Assembly: GCF_003665095.1 (NCBI RefSeq) | Contig: NZ_RCHV01000002.1 | Coordinates: 5,398,501 to 5,462,500, forward strand | Reading direction: 5' to 3' | DNA from: Streptomyces sp. Z26 | GTDB taxonomy: Bacteria > Actinomycetota > Actinomycetes > Streptomycetales > Streptomycetaceae | DNA: 64,000 bases | Shown here: positions 1-8,425 of the stretch, one piece after another | Layout of the letters: every line of letters begins with the position of its first letter | Numbering within the stretch: the stretch's first letter is position 1 | Made by a program: the position numbers and the translations under genes | The notes under the pieces: model-generated | What the model was told of the DNA's origin: nothing | What the model saw: the letters and a program-made list of their open reading frames with translations, nothing else | The model's database searches: none

Positions 1-1
1 C

Positions 2-2281
2 GTGCCCCACCACGTCGGCGGCGCGGACCTGCCGCGCCTCTTCCGCTGGGAGGCGCCGAGCGGCGCGAGCGTCCTGGTGTGGCGTACGGACACCCCGCAC
101 GGGCTGGCCTACATGGAGGGCTCGATCCTCGGCTTCGACGAGTCGTACGCCCGGGTCGACGACCTGCTGCCCGCCTACCTCGGCGCCCTCGCCCGCTTCC
201 CGTACCCGCACCAGGGGCGCGGCGTCCCCGGCTTCCCCGCGCTCGAACTGCCCGGCGCGGCCGACCCGTACCCGTGGGACGTGCTGCACCTGCGGGTGCT
301 CGGCAAGTTCGCGGACAACGGGCCGCCGCGCCGCGTCATCTCCGACACGGTGCGCCGCTGGAACGAGCAGTGGGCGTACCCGCGACTGCGCGCCTCCCGC
401 AACGAGGACTTCTTCGCGGACGCCGAGCGCCGCGTCGGGGACCGCGTGGAGACCTACCGGGGCGACTGGACCGACTGGTGGGTCGACGGCGTCGGCGCCG
501 GAGCCGTACCGCTGGCCGCCACCCGGCGCGGACAGGCGGCCCTCGCGGAGGCGCAGACGGTGGCCGGGTACGCGCACCTGCTGGGCGTCGGCGGCGGCAC
601 TGCCGTCACGGCGGGCGCGCCGGAGGTCTACCGGGCCGCGTCGCTGTTCAACGAACACACCTGGGGCGCCGGTGACCCCTGGACCCACGGGGAGCACGGG
701 CACGGTTCCGGCGAGAAGCAGTGGCACTGGAAGTACGCCCAGGCCCTGCGCGCCCACGACGGCGCCGAGGCGCTCCTCGACACGGCGTCCGCCCTGCTCG
801 GTGAGGCGCTCGCCCCGTCCGGGGACGCGGCGGCGTCCTTCTACGCGGTGAACACGTGCGGTTGGGCGCGTACCGAGACCGTACGGATCTTCCTCCCGGA
901 GAGCACCGTCGGCCTCGCGGACGCCGTACGGGTCCTCGACGGACGTACCGGCGCGCCGCTGCCGTTCGCGGCGGAGGCGCAGAGCAACGAGCGCCACCGC
1001 GCGGCGGGCCGCTTCCTGCGCGTGCCCGTCGCGGACGTCCCGGCGTGCGGCGCCGTACGGCTGGACGTCGTCACGGGCGAGGGCACGACGGCGGAGCCCG
1101 TCCCGGCGGGGGACGGGACCGCGACCGTCCTGGAGAACGACCACCTGCGCGTCACCGTCGACCTGCGCGCGGCGTGCGTCGCCTCCGTCGTCGACAAGGC
1201 CACCGGCCGCGAACTGGTCCGCCAGGACGCCACGGTGGGCTTCAACGGCTACGTGTACGACGAGTACGCCACGGCGGGCGGCTTCAACCACCAGTCCAGC
1301 AAGACCGTCGCCGACGACTCGATGCACCTGCTCGCCTCGCGCAGCACCGCGCCGCCCGCGGCGCTCGTCGACCGTACGACGGACGCCACCGGGCAGACCC
1401 TCGTCTACGAGTGCGCCCCCGCCGGCACCCGCCGCCTGCGCGTACGCGTGCACCTCCCGCACGACGCGGCGCGCGTCGACTTCGAGAACCGCGTCGAGAA
1501 GGACGCGACCCTCACCAAGGAGAGCGCCTTCTTCGCGTTCCCCTTCGCCCTCGACGAGCCCGTCGTGCACACGGAGGCCACCGGCGGCGTCCTGGGCGGC
1601 GACCGCGCGACCGTACCGGGCTCGGCGGCCCACATGCGCGCCGTCCGCCGCTGGGTCAGCCTCAGCGACGGCACCCGGCACGCCGTACTGGCGACGGCCG
1701 ACGCGCCGCTCGTCCAGCTCGGCGGGATCGCCGTGCCGTACGTGCCCTACCCCCGGTCGATGCCGAGGGAGGAACCGGCCACCGTCTTCTCCTGGGTGCA
1801 CAACAACATCTGGGACACCAACTTCCCCTCGCAGCAGGCGTTCGACCACGTCTTCCGCTACAGCGTCGGCTTCGGGACGGAGACGGGTGCGGACGGGGAC
1901 GGAGGCGGCGGGGCGGACCTGCTGGCCGCCCGCGTCGCGGCGGTGACCTCCCACCCGCTGGTGCCGGTACGGGCCCGCGCCGCCGCCGTGGCCGAAGCCC
2001 CCGGGGAGGCGCGGTTCCTGGCGCTGGACGACCCCCGGGTACGGCTCGTCGGGGCGACCGTACCGGGTGACGGCACCCTCCTCGTACGCCTCCAGTCGCT
2101 GGCGGACGCCGCCGTCACCTGCCGCCTCAGCACCCCGTTCCCCCTCGACGGCGCGGACCGCACCACGTACCTGGGACTGCGCCCGCGTCCCCTCGAACGG
2201 GACGCGGACGGCGCCGTCCCCGTCACCGTCCCGCCGCTGGGCACGGCGGCCGTCCTGCTGCGCCTGCGCCGCGCGGACTGA
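2..2281 (+). CDS. Glycoside hydrolase family 38-like protein (alpha-mannosidase type), 5'-truncated
   Basis: This is the C-terminal 759 residues of a large glycosidase; the frame is open to the window edge, so the first in-frame GTG is probably internal. A segment containing NEHTWGAGDPW followed by GEKQWHWKYAQALRAH resembles the helical middle domain of GH38 mannosidases and the related DUF5054 proteins. The remaining ~450 residues are beta-rich, as in the C-terminal sandwich domains of that family, including HNNIWDTNFPSQQAF. By family it would hydrolyse alpha-linked sugars; the true substrate cannot be read. The catalytic N-terminus is mostly outside the window and no signal peptide can be assessed. 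It converges on the minus-strand catabolic operon and is separated from it by a strong terminator hairpin. Confidence 0.72.
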   Translation: MPHHVGGADLPRLFRWEAPSGASVLVWRTDTPHGLAYMEGSILGFDESYARVDDLLPAYLGALARFPYPHQGRGVPGFPALELPGAADPYPWDVLHLRVLGKFADNGPPRRVISDTVRRWNEQWAYPRLRASRNEDFFADAERRVGDRVETYRGDWTDWWVDGVGAGAVPLAATRRGQAALAEAQTVAGYAHLLGVGGGTAVTAGAPEVYRAASLFNEHTWGAGDPWTHGEHGHGSGEKQWHWKYAQALRAHDGAEALLDTASALLGEALAPSGDAAASFYAVNTCGWARTETVRIFLPESTVGLADAVRVLDGRTGAPLPFAAEAQSNERHRAAGRFLRVPVADVPACGAVRLDVVTGEGTTAEPVPAGDGTATVLENDHLRVTVDLRAACVASVVDKATGRELVRQDATVGFNGYVYDEYATAGGFNHQSSKTVADDSMHLLASRSTAPPAALVDRTTDATGQTLVYECAPAGTRRLRVRVHLPHDAARVDFENRVEKDATLTKESAFFAFPFALDEPVVHTEATGGVLGGDRATVPGSAAHMRAVRRWVSLSDGTRHAVLATADAPLVQLGGIAVPYVPYPRSMPREEPATVFSWVHNNIWDTNFPSQQAFDHVFRYSVGFGTETGADGDGGGGADLLAARVAAVTSHPLVPVRARAAAVAEAPGEARFLALDDPRVRLVGATVPGDGTLLVRLQSLADAAVTCRLSTPFPLDGADRTTYLGLRPRPLERDADGAVPVTVPPLGTAAVLLRLRRAD

Positions 2282-2296
2282 CGGCGTCCGCGCGCG

Positions 2297-2334
2297 CGGA
2301 CGGGCGGCACGCCTCCGGTGGTGCCGCCCGTCCG
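2297..2334. terminator. Bidirectional intrinsic terminator between convergent genes
   Basis: A perfect 14-bp inverted repeat (arms 2297-2310 and 2321-2334, arm core GGACGGGCGGCAC) with a 10-nt loop lies between the stop codons of the GH38-like gene and the convergent SnoaL-like gene. There is no U-tract, which is normal for high-GC actinomycetes. Confidence 0.8.
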
Positions 2335-2346
2335 TGCGCCGGGGCC

Positions 2347-3348
2347 TCAGTAGATGTTGGCCTCGACGGGGGCGGAGCCGTCCCCGCGCGAGGCGTTGAT
2401 CTGCGCGCGCAGCGAGATCTCGTCGTAGACGCGGACCTCCTTCACGATCCGGCCCTCCTGGACGAGGAACTGCGAGACACCCAGCACCGTCACCGGGCTC
2501 CCGGTGAGGGGGCCGAACGTGGGCACGCCCCGGTACGTGCCGTGCATCGTCCACAGGACGGCCACCCGCAGCCCCGCGTAGCGCGGCGAGTGGTGCGCCT
2601 GGACGTCCCGCACGGCGAACCGGGCGTCGGGGAACGGACCGACCATGGCGAGGAGATCGCTCTGGTAGTGCTGGGGGCGGATGACGGTGCGGTCACCGAC
2701 GGTGTGCAGGAACAGGTCGCGCACCATGAAGTCGTTCACCCGGTGCAGCCGCCGCCGCGACCACACCTCGTCGACGAACTCCAGCACCATCTCGCACTCG
2801 GGCCGGAACCCGTCCGCCCGCGCACCGCTGACCCCCAGCGCCAGCACGTCCGCGGGCGGCTCCTCCAGCATGGAGCCGGTGTACCCCTGGAACGTCAGCG
2901 CGCGGGCCGCCTCGTCCGGGTCGCGGCGGGTCTGGAGGCAGTCGGCCAGGTCGTCGCGGACGACCCACTCCTCGACCATCCGGCCGCGCCGGTACAGGCA
3001 GTTGGCGACCGTACGCTTGCGGACCGGGACGGCACGGCCGTCCACGAGGTGCTCGTCGACGGAGAAGACGAGATGCGAGCTGAGGAACGCGTCGTCGCCG
3101 CGCGCCTCCCACACCACGTCCTCGGCCTGGCCGATGTGGCCCGGCGTCTCGGCCATGCGCATCGTGCTGCCCTCGATGACGCCGTCGCGGCCGACGACGG
3201 TGCCGAGGCTGGTGTGCACGATCGAGTCGGGCTCGTAGTTCTCCACGATGTGGTCGATGTCGCGGTCGATCCAGATGCGGTCGGTGACCTCGCGGATGAA
3301 GTCGTCCGGGTCCTCGTACGGGAGGTACGCGACGGGGTCCAGGGGCAT
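2347..3348 (-). CDS. Duplicated SnoaL/NTF2-like domain protein
   Basis: A 333-residue protein with two tandem NTF2/SnoaL-like folds, about residues 10-145 and 185-320. Each has the usual opening helix with 'I.D..VV..G..' strands, for example NYEPDSIVHTSLGTVVGRDGVIEG in the first half. SnoaL-fold proteins are small cyclases, isomerases or hydratases acting in a cone-shaped pocket; the reaction here is unknown. ATG start with 'PYEDPDDFIREVTDRIWIDRD' following directly. It is the last gene of the minus-strand catabolic run, about 60 bp after the aldolase gene, and probably acts on an intermediate of the same pathway. No signal peptide, so cytosolic. Confidence 0.7.
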   Translation of the reverse strand: MPLDPVAYLPYEDPDDFIREVTDRIWIDRDIDHIVENYEPDSIVHTSLGTVVGRDGVIEGSTMRMAETPGHIGQAEDVVWEARGDDAFLSSHLVFSVDEHLVDGRAVPVRKRTVANCLYRRGRMVEEWVVRDDLADCLQTRRDPDEAARALTFQGYTGSMLEEPPADVLALGVSGARADGFRPECEMVLEFVDEVWSRRRLHRVNDFMVRDLFLHTVGDRTVIRPQHYQSDLLAMVGPFPDARFAVRDVQAHHSPRYAGLRVAVLWTMHGTYRGVPTFGPLTGSPVTVLGVSQFLVQEGRIVKEVRVYDEISLRAQINASRGDGSAPVEANIY

Positions 3349-3405
3349 GGTGTGTCCGTTCCGGTGGTGGGTGCGGTGGGTCGCGTCGGGGTGGTGCGGC
3401 GGTGG

Positions 3406-4230
3406 TCAGGAGGGTAGGCGCGGGCCGCCCGCCGGGCCCGCCGCGTCGGGCGGGGCGTCGGGCGTGTCCGTGGTCCCCGGCGCGGCCAGGGCGCGGAAGG
3501 TGTCCATCAGCACCTGGGCCGTGTTGAAGAGGATCAGCCGCGCGCCCCGCGCCTCGGCGGCGCGGCCCGCCTCGACGCCCGGCACGATCGCCATCACCGC
3601 GCGGTCCTCGGCCCGTGCCGCGCAGTGCGCCCGCGCGACCAGGCGGTCGACGGCGCCCGGCTCGGGGAAGCCGCAGTCCGCCGCGAGGTCCGCGGGGCCC
3701 ACCAGCACGGCGTCCACCCCCTCGGTGGCGGCGATCGCGTCGGCGTCCTCGACGGCACGACGCGTCTCGACCATCACCACGACGAGCGTCTCGCGGGACG
3801 CGGCCACGTGGTCGGCGGCGGAGACCGTACCGAAGCGGCCGGCCCGGCCGTACGTCGCGAAGCCCCGCCCGCCCCACGGCGGGTAGTGGCTGGCGGCGAC
3901 CGCCCGCAGGGCGTCCGCACGGCTGTCGACGTGCGGGTGGACGATCCCGGCCGCGCCCAGGTCGAGGCAGCGCAGGACGAGCGCGGGCTCGTCCGAGCCC
4001 ACCCGGACCAGCACGTCGACGCCGTGCGCCGCCGCGGCCGTGAGGTGCCGCTGGAGCGGGACGGTGTCGGCCGGGCCGTGCTCGCAGTCGATGACGACGT
4101 AGTCGAGGCCCGCGACGCCCGCCATCTCCACCAGCGTCTCCGACGGCATGCGGAGCAGGGCGCCCCGCAGCACCTCGCCGTCCGCCAGCCGCCGCTTGAG
4201 GCCGCGACGCGGCGTACCGGCGCCCGTCAC
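3406..4230 (-). CDS. HpcH/HpaI-family aldolase (class II pyruvate aldolase)
   Basis: A 274-residue TIM-barrel protein of the HpcH/HpaI aldolase/citrate lyase family, which cleaves 4-hydroxy-2-oxo acids to pyruvate plus an aldehyde using a divalent metal. Recognisable elements in order are DYVVIDCEHGP (catalytic His), VLVRVGSDEP (substrate Arg), AAGIVHPHVDS, YPPWGGRGFATYGRAG, VVMVETRRAV (metal Glu) and VLVGPADLA (metal Asp). The chosen GTG start at 4230 overlaps the SDR stop as GTGA; the open frame extends upstream but only as a shadow of the SDR gene. Coupled translation with the SDR supports consecutive steps: oxidation of a hydroxy acid followed by C-C cleavage. The exact substrate is unknown. 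Confidence 0.85.
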   Translation of the reverse strand: MTGAGTPRRGLKRRLADGEVLRGALLRMPSETLVEMAGVAGLDYVVIDCEHGPADTVPLQRHLTAAAAHGVDVLVRVGSDEPALVLRCLDLGAAGIVHPHVDSRADALRAVAASHYPPWGGRGFATYGRAGRFGTVSAADHVAASRETLVVVMVETRRAVEDADAIAATEGVDAVLVGPADLAADCGFPEPGAVDRLVARAHCAARAEDRAVMAIVPGVEAGRAAEARGARLILFNTAQVLMDTFRALAAPGTTDTPDAPPDAAGPAGGPRLPS

Positions 4231-4988
4231 CGGGCCACCATCCCCGCCGAGAGGTCGATGTCGGCCCCGCACATGCCGCGCATGCGCAGCATCGCGGTGA
4301 CGGCGTCCCCCACCTCGTCCTCGGTGACCATCCGTCCCAGCGCGGCGCGCCCGACGAACGCCTGCTCGGCCTCGGCGTACGTGCTGCCCGTACGCGCCGC
4401 CTCCAGCCGGAAGTTGCGTTCCATGCGGGGCCCCGAAACGGGCCCGGGGGAGAGGGAGTTGACGGTCACGCCGAGCGGTCCGACCTCGCCCGCCAGGGTG
4501 GTGGTGAGGCCGAGGACCGCCATCTTCGACGCGCAGTACGGGGTGCGCCGGAGCAGCGGGCGCTTGCCCGAGACGGAGGCGATGTTGACGACGTCGCCGG
4601 TGCCGCGCGCGGTCATCGGGGGCAGGAAGGCGCGGCACATCAGGAAGACGCCGCGCACGTTCACGTCGAAGACCTCGTCCCAGTCGCGCGGGCTGATCTC
4701 GGTGAGCGGGGCGACCGGCCCGGCGATGCCCGCGTTGTTGACGAGGACGGAGACCTCCTCGCCGTCGAGGCTCCGGGCCAGCGCCTCGACGGCGTCGGGG
4801 CGGGACACGTCGCAGACGCGGTGCGTCACCCGCGGCCCGAGCCGCTCCGCGGTCGCCCGGAGCGCGGCCTCGTCGCGGCCGGTGATCACCACCCGCGCCC
4901 CCTCGGCCACCAGGGCGCGGGCGATGGCCCGGCCGAGGCCGCCGCCCCCGCCGGTGACGAGCGCGGTGCGGCCGTCGAGGGGGCTCAC
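4227..4988 (-). CDS. Short-chain dehydrogenase/reductase (SDR)
   Basis: A 253-residue classical SDR, NAD(P)-dependent oxidoreductase. It shows the Rossmann motif TGGGGGLG at residues 12-19, the NNAG motif in VNNAGIAG, the catalytic Ser in NIASVSGK and the YxxxK pair in YCASK. The length is typical of FabG-like single-domain enzymes. The GTG start at 4988 overlaps the stop of the upstream HisD-like gene as GTGA, and its own stop overlaps the aldolase start the same way, so the three are translationally coupled. Family members oxidise secondary alcohols or reduce ketones; here oxidation of a sugar-acid or hydroxy-acid intermediate is inferred from context only. Confidence 0.9.
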   Translation of the reverse strand: MSPLDGRTALVTGGGGGLGRAIARALVAEGARVVITGRDEAALRATAERLGPRVTHRVCDVSRPDAVEALARSLDGEEVSVLVNNAGIAGPVAPLTEISPRDWDEVFDVNVRGVFLMCRAFLPPMTARGTGDVVNIASVSGKRPLLRRTPYCASKMAVLGLTTTLAGEVGPLGVTVNSLSPGPVSGPRMERNFRLEAARTGSTYAEAEQAFVGRAALGRMVTEDEVGDAVTAMLRMRGMCGADIDLSAGMVAR

Positions 4989-6295
4989 GCGGCGCCCTCC
5001 CCGTTCCACGGCAGGGTGCCGTCGCCGTACTTCGCGGCGCGTACGTCGCCGGAACGGGCGTGGCCCTCGAACAGCTCGACGCGGGAGGCGCGGCCGCACA
5101 CCTCGCCCAGCAGGGCGGACGAGGCGGTGTCGGTGACCTCCTGGTACGTCACCGTCTTGAGGTACTTGCCGACCCACAGGCCGCCGGTGTAGCGGGCGGC
5201 GCCCCGGGTGGGCAGGACGTGGTTGGTGCCGATGACCTTGTCTCCGTACGAGACGCAGGTGCCCTCGCCGAGGAAGAGCGCGCCGTAGTCCCGCATCCGT
5301 TCCAGCGCTCGGCGCGGGTCCTCGGTGAGCACCTCGACGTGTTCGCTGGCGTAGGAGTCGGCGACCGTGAACGCCTCGTCGAGGGTGTCGACGACCACGA
5401 TCTCGCCGTGGTCCCGCCAGGCCGGTGCCGCGAAGTCCCGGGTGGGCATGCCGGGCAGCAGCCGTTCGACGTGGCGTTCCGCCTCGCGGGCCAGCTCCTC
5501 GGACGTGGTGACGAGCACGGCGGGGGAGTCCGGCCCGTGCTCGGCCTGCGAGAGGAGGTCGACGGCGACGACGAACGGGTCGGCGTGCTCGTCGGCGATC
5601 ACCAGGATCTCGGTCGGCCCCGCGAACAGGTCGATGCCCACCTCACCGAACAACTGCCGCTTGGCCTCGGCCACGTACGCGTTGCCCGGCCCGGCGAGCA
5701 TCGGCACCCGCGGCACGCTCGCGGTGCCCAACGCCAGCGCCGCGACCGCCTGGACGCCGCCCAGCAGGTGGATCTCGTCGGCGCCCGCGAGGTGCATCGC
5801 GGCGACCGTCGTGGCGGGGATCTCGCCCCGGATGGGCGGGGTGCAGGCGGCGACGCGGGGGACGCCCGCGACCTTGGCGGTGACGATCGTCATGTGGGCG
5901 GACGCCGTCAACGGGTAGCGGCCGCCGGGCACGTACGCGCCCGCCGCGGAGACGGGGAGGTGGCGGTGGCCGAGGCGGACGCCGGGCAGCGTCTCGATCT
6001 CGACGTCGGCCAGGGAGTCGCGCTGGGCCCGCGCGAAGTCGCGCACCTGCCGCTGCACGAAGCGGATGTCGTCCAGGACGGTGTCGGGCACGCCGGAGAC
6101 GATCCGGTCGATCTCGTCGGGGGACAGGCGGAACGACTCCGGGCTCCAGTTGTCGAACTTCTCGGAGTACCGGCGTACGGCGTCGTCACCGTGCTCGCGG
6201 ACGTCGTCGAGGATGGCCCGGACGCGCTCGGCGACGTCCGTACGGGCCGCGCTCACCTGCGCGGCGGGGACGGGGGATTTGAGGTGGCGGGGCAT
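4985..6295 (-). CDS. Histidinol dehydrogenase-family dehydrogenase (catabolic HisD paralogue 1)
   Basis: A 436-residue protein of the HisD superfamily, Zn-dependent NAD oxidoreductases that oxidise an alcohol through the aldehyde to the acid. Conserved elements include GAYVPGGRYPL, AGPGNAYVAEAKRQLFG, SQAEHGPDS (zinc Gln and His), YASEHVEV (Glu-His pair), YGDKVIGTNHVLPT (zinc Asp) and LFEGHARS (zinc His). All metal and catalytic positions appear intact. There are no other histidine-biosynthesis genes nearby, and it lies within a catabolic operon, so it resembles catabolic HisD relatives such as sulfopropanediol dehydrogenase HpsN rather than true HisD. ATG start preceded by GAGGA. A second paralogue lies at 9501-10862. 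Confidence 0.85.
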   Translation of the reverse strand: MPRHLKSPVPAAQVSAARTDVAERVRAILDDVREHGDDAVRRYSEKFDNWSPESFRLSPDEIDRIVSGVPDTVLDDIRFVQRQVRDFARAQRDSLADVEIETLPGVRLGHRHLPVSAAGAYVPGGRYPLTASAHMTIVTAKVAGVPRVAACTPPIRGEIPATTVAAMHLAGADEIHLLGGVQAVAALALGTASVPRVPMLAGPGNAYVAEAKRQLFGEVGIDLFAGPTEILVIADEHADPFVVAVDLLSQAEHGPDSPAVLVTTSEELAREAERHVERLLPGMPTRDFAAPAWRDHGEIVVVDTLDEAFTVADSYASEHVEVLTEDPRRALERMRDYGALFLGEGTCVSYGDKVIGTNHVLPTRGAARYTGGLWVGKYLKTVTYQEVTDTASSALLGEVCGRASRVELFEGHARSGDVRAAKYGDGTLPWNGEGAA

Positions 6296-6378
6296 GGAGG
6301 TCCTCTTCCACGGGGAACGGGTGCGGGGGCGGGTTCGGGTTCGGGCGGTGTGCGGCCGGGGCCGCGCGGCCGGGGTGG

Positions 6379-7122
6379 TCAGTCGGCGGCCGCGGGCGTC
6401 GTACGGGCGGCGGCTCCGACGAGCGAGCGCAGCGCGTCGGTCACCGCGTCCGGCCGCTGCCACGGCAGCAGGTGGCCCGCGTCGGGCAGCACCTCCAGGG
6501 CGGCGCCGGGCACCGCGTCCGCGATGGCGCGGTGGAAGCGGGGCGGGCACAGCGCGTCCCGCGCCCCGGCCAGGACGACGGTGGGGCAGCGGACCGCGCG
6601 CAGCATGTCGGCCGCGTCGGTACGGGTCGCCTGCGCGGCGAGTTGGGCGCGGGCGGCGGGGGCGCCGACGGCGTGCGCCATCGCGCGGTAGCGCTCCGCG
6701 TCACCGGGAGTCGGCTCGGGGTCGGGGAACATGCCGGGCAGCGTCCGTTCGACGACGTCCGCGAACCGGTCCGCCGCGATCAGCCCGTCCATGGCGCGCC
6801 AGGCCGCGTACTGCTCGCGGCGCGGCGCGCCCGCGTTCGTCGACATCACGCACAGCCCCGCGACGCGGCGCGGCGCGCGGCGCAGCACCTCGAAGCCGAC
6901 GATGGCCCCGAGGCTGAGCCCGACCAGCACGAACGGGCCCCGGGTCGCGGCGAGTACGTCCTCCGCCAGCGCCCCGACGTCCGGCCGCCGCAGGTCGACG
7001 TGGTGGACGTCGTGGCCCGGTGGGAAGTCGACGCCGCTCCACAGGCGCGCGTCGCACAGCATCCCCGGCACCACGACGAGCGGCAGCGGACGGGTGCCCT
7101 CCGCGTACGGCACGCCGGTCAC
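6379..7122 (-). CDS. Alpha/beta-fold hydrolase
   Basis: A 247-residue alpha/beta hydrolase. The nucleophile elbow is GLSLGA (GxSxG), preceded by the oxyanion-hole strand LVVVPGMLCDARLW. The acid lies in AGARDALCPP and the catalytic His in DAGHLLPWQRP, completing a Ser-Asp-His triad. The GTG start at 7122 overlaps the cupin gene stop as GTGA; upstream codons in the open frame are a shadow of the cupin gene. Members hydrolyse esters, lactones or C-C bonds (the 3-oxoadipate enol-lactonase type is similar in size). In this operon it may open a lactone or ester intermediate, but this is inference from neighbours. Confidence 0.85.
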   Translation of the reverse strand: MTGVPYAEGTRPLPLVVVPGMLCDARLWSGVDFPPGHDVHHVDLRRPDVGALAEDVLAATRGPFVLVGLSLGAIVGFEVLRRAPRRVAGLCVMSTNAGAPRREQYAAWRAMDGLIAADRFADVVERTLPGMFPDPEPTPGDAERYRAMAHAVGAPAARAQLAAQATRTDAADMLRAVRCPTVVLAGARDALCPPRFHRAIADAVPGAALEVLPDAGHLLPWQRPDAVTDALRSLVGAAARTTPAAAD

Positions 7123-8258
7123 CAGGCGCGGGCGGAGCGGGGCAGCAGGGCGTACGGGGCGACGTAGCCGTTGTGGTCGATGCCCAGGCCCGCGTCGGCC
7201 GCGCTCTTGCGCACCTCCTCGTCCCACTCCAGGCGGACGCGGCCGTCACCGGAGTTGACCACGAGGAGGTCGCCGCGCTCCGTACCGACGTTGCGCACGG
7301 TGCGCCAGGCGTCCGACGGCACGGAGAGCAGGTCGCGGGGGCCGAGGCGTACGCGGAGGGGGTCGTCGCGGTTGAGGGCGACCTCCCACAGGCCGTCCCG
7401 CACGATCAGGGTCTGGGTCTCGTGCTGGCGGTGGAGGGAGACGCCCTGGCCGGGGTCGGCGCGGAGCCAGGCGAGGTTGTGCCCGTGCGGGTTGGTGACG
7501 CGGGGCTCCTGGTGCGGGTCCTCCGTCATGCCGTAGCCGATGACGCAGCTCAGCCGGGCGCCGCCGCCGGGCAGGGAGCTGTCGAGGAACGGGTGCTCGG
7601 AGAAGGCGAGTTCGTCGGCGGCGGCGACGCGGCGCCGCATCTCGTCGGGGGTCCAGCGGCGCAGCCGGTCGAGGTGCTCCCGGCCCAGCGGGGTGACCAG
7701 TTCGGACTCGGGCGGGAGCGGGTCCCCGGCGACGGTGTCCACGAGCCGCTGGTCGGCGGTGAGGTGGAGGCCGTGCTCGCGGGCCTCCCGGAGGACGGAC
7801 GGGCCCCAGATGATCCCGCCGGTGTCGTCCATGCCCAGCACCGTGAACAGCCAGCCGTCGTCCGGCCCGGTGTTGGTGAAGCCGCGGAAGATCCAGGTGG
7901 GGACGGAGGCGATGTCGCCGGCCCTGAGCGTGAGTTCGCCCTCGGTGCCGTCCGCGCCCCAGCGCAGCAGGTACTCGCCCTCGGTGCAGACGAACACCTC
8001 CGCGGTGTAGTGCAGGTGCAGGTTGTTGGTGATGCCGTGCGGCATGGCTGCGGCGCCGATCTGGTAGCCGTGCGGCAGCCGGAGGTTGACGTGCTGACCG
8101 GCGGCCTGCGAGACGCCGGGCCCGATCATCGCGTAGTTCTCCTTGCGGTCCGATCCGGGCGTACGGCAGTCGATGAATGCCTGGTTGCAGGAGACGAAAT
8201 CGCTGCGGCGCACCGTGCGGCGGGCCAGCTCGTCGGCGGTCACGACGACGTCGGGCAT
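7119..8258 (-). CDS. Bicupin protein, dioxygenase/isomerase-like
   Basis: A 379-residue protein with two cupin beta-barrels. The N-terminal barrel has HLHYTAEVFVCTEGEYLLRWG (HxH...E metal motif) and WIFRGFTN. The C-terminal barrel has VSLHRQHETQTLIVRDGLWEVALN and a degenerate metal site. The arrangement recalls gentisate/homogentisate dioxygenases and bicupin sugar-acid enzymes. ATG start at 8258 with GGGAG upstream. It is the first gene of the minus-strand run, directly behind the divergent LacI regulator and its palindromic sites. The extended C-terminal region (about 70 residues after the second barrel) has no recognised motif. Metal-dependent ring opening or isomerisation is possible; the substrate cannot be inferred. 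Confidence 0.7.
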   Translation of the reverse strand: MPDVVVTADELARRTVRRSDFVSCNQAFIDCRTPGSDRKENYAMIGPGVSQAAGQHVNLRLPHGYQIGAAAMPHGITNNLHLHYTAEVFVCTEGEYLLRWGADGTEGELTLRAGDIASVPTWIFRGFTNTGPDDGWLFTVLGMDDTGGIIWGPSVLREAREHGLHLTADQRLVDTVAGDPLPPESELVTPLGREHLDRLRRWTPDEMRRRVAAADELAFSEHPFLDSSLPGGGARLSCVIGYGMTEDPHQEPRVTNPHGHNLAWLRADPGQGVSLHRQHETQTLIVRDGLWEVALNRDDPLRVRLGPRDLLSVPSDAWRTVRNVGTERGDLLVVNSGDGRVRLEWDEEVRKSAADAGLGIDHNGYVAPYALLPRSARAW

Positions 8259-8275
8259 GGCTGCTCCCTCGCTGT

Positions 8276-8291
8276 GAATACGTATGTATTC
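8276..8291. promoter_or_regulatory. Putative LacI-family operator in front of the bicupin operon
   Basis: GAATACGTATGTATTC is a near-perfect 16-bp inverted repeat located 18-33 nt upstream of the bicupin ATG. A related palindrome with the same ATACGTAT core lies on the regulator side. Its AT-rich sequence stands out in very GC-rich DNA, which supports an operator or promoter role; the link to the adjacent LacI protein is inference. Confidence 0.6.
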
Positions 8292-8375
8292 CATGAACGG
8301 TCCTCCCGGCCACGATGTCAAGAGGCCCACCGGGGAGTGTTGCCACGCGCCCGCCCGGACGGCGGCGCGGCGGGC

Positions 8376-8386
8376 ATACGTATAGT
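8376..8386. promoter_or_regulatory. Second ATACGTAT-core palindrome, putative autoregulatory operator
   Basis: CATACGTATAG contains the 8-bp palindrome ATACGTAT (8377-8384), about 40 nt before the LacI-type regulator ATG. It matches the core of the operator at 8276-8291, so one repressor could bind both sides of the divergent promoter region. Confidence 0.5.
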
Positions 8387-8425
8387 GGCCGGGCGCCGTC
8401 GGGGGCGCCGCGACGAGGAGTGCGG

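Noticed and set aside
4985..6295. Histidine biosynthesis locus
   Set aside because: HisD-family motifs are present but no hisC, hisB or other his genes follow; neighbours are catabolic.
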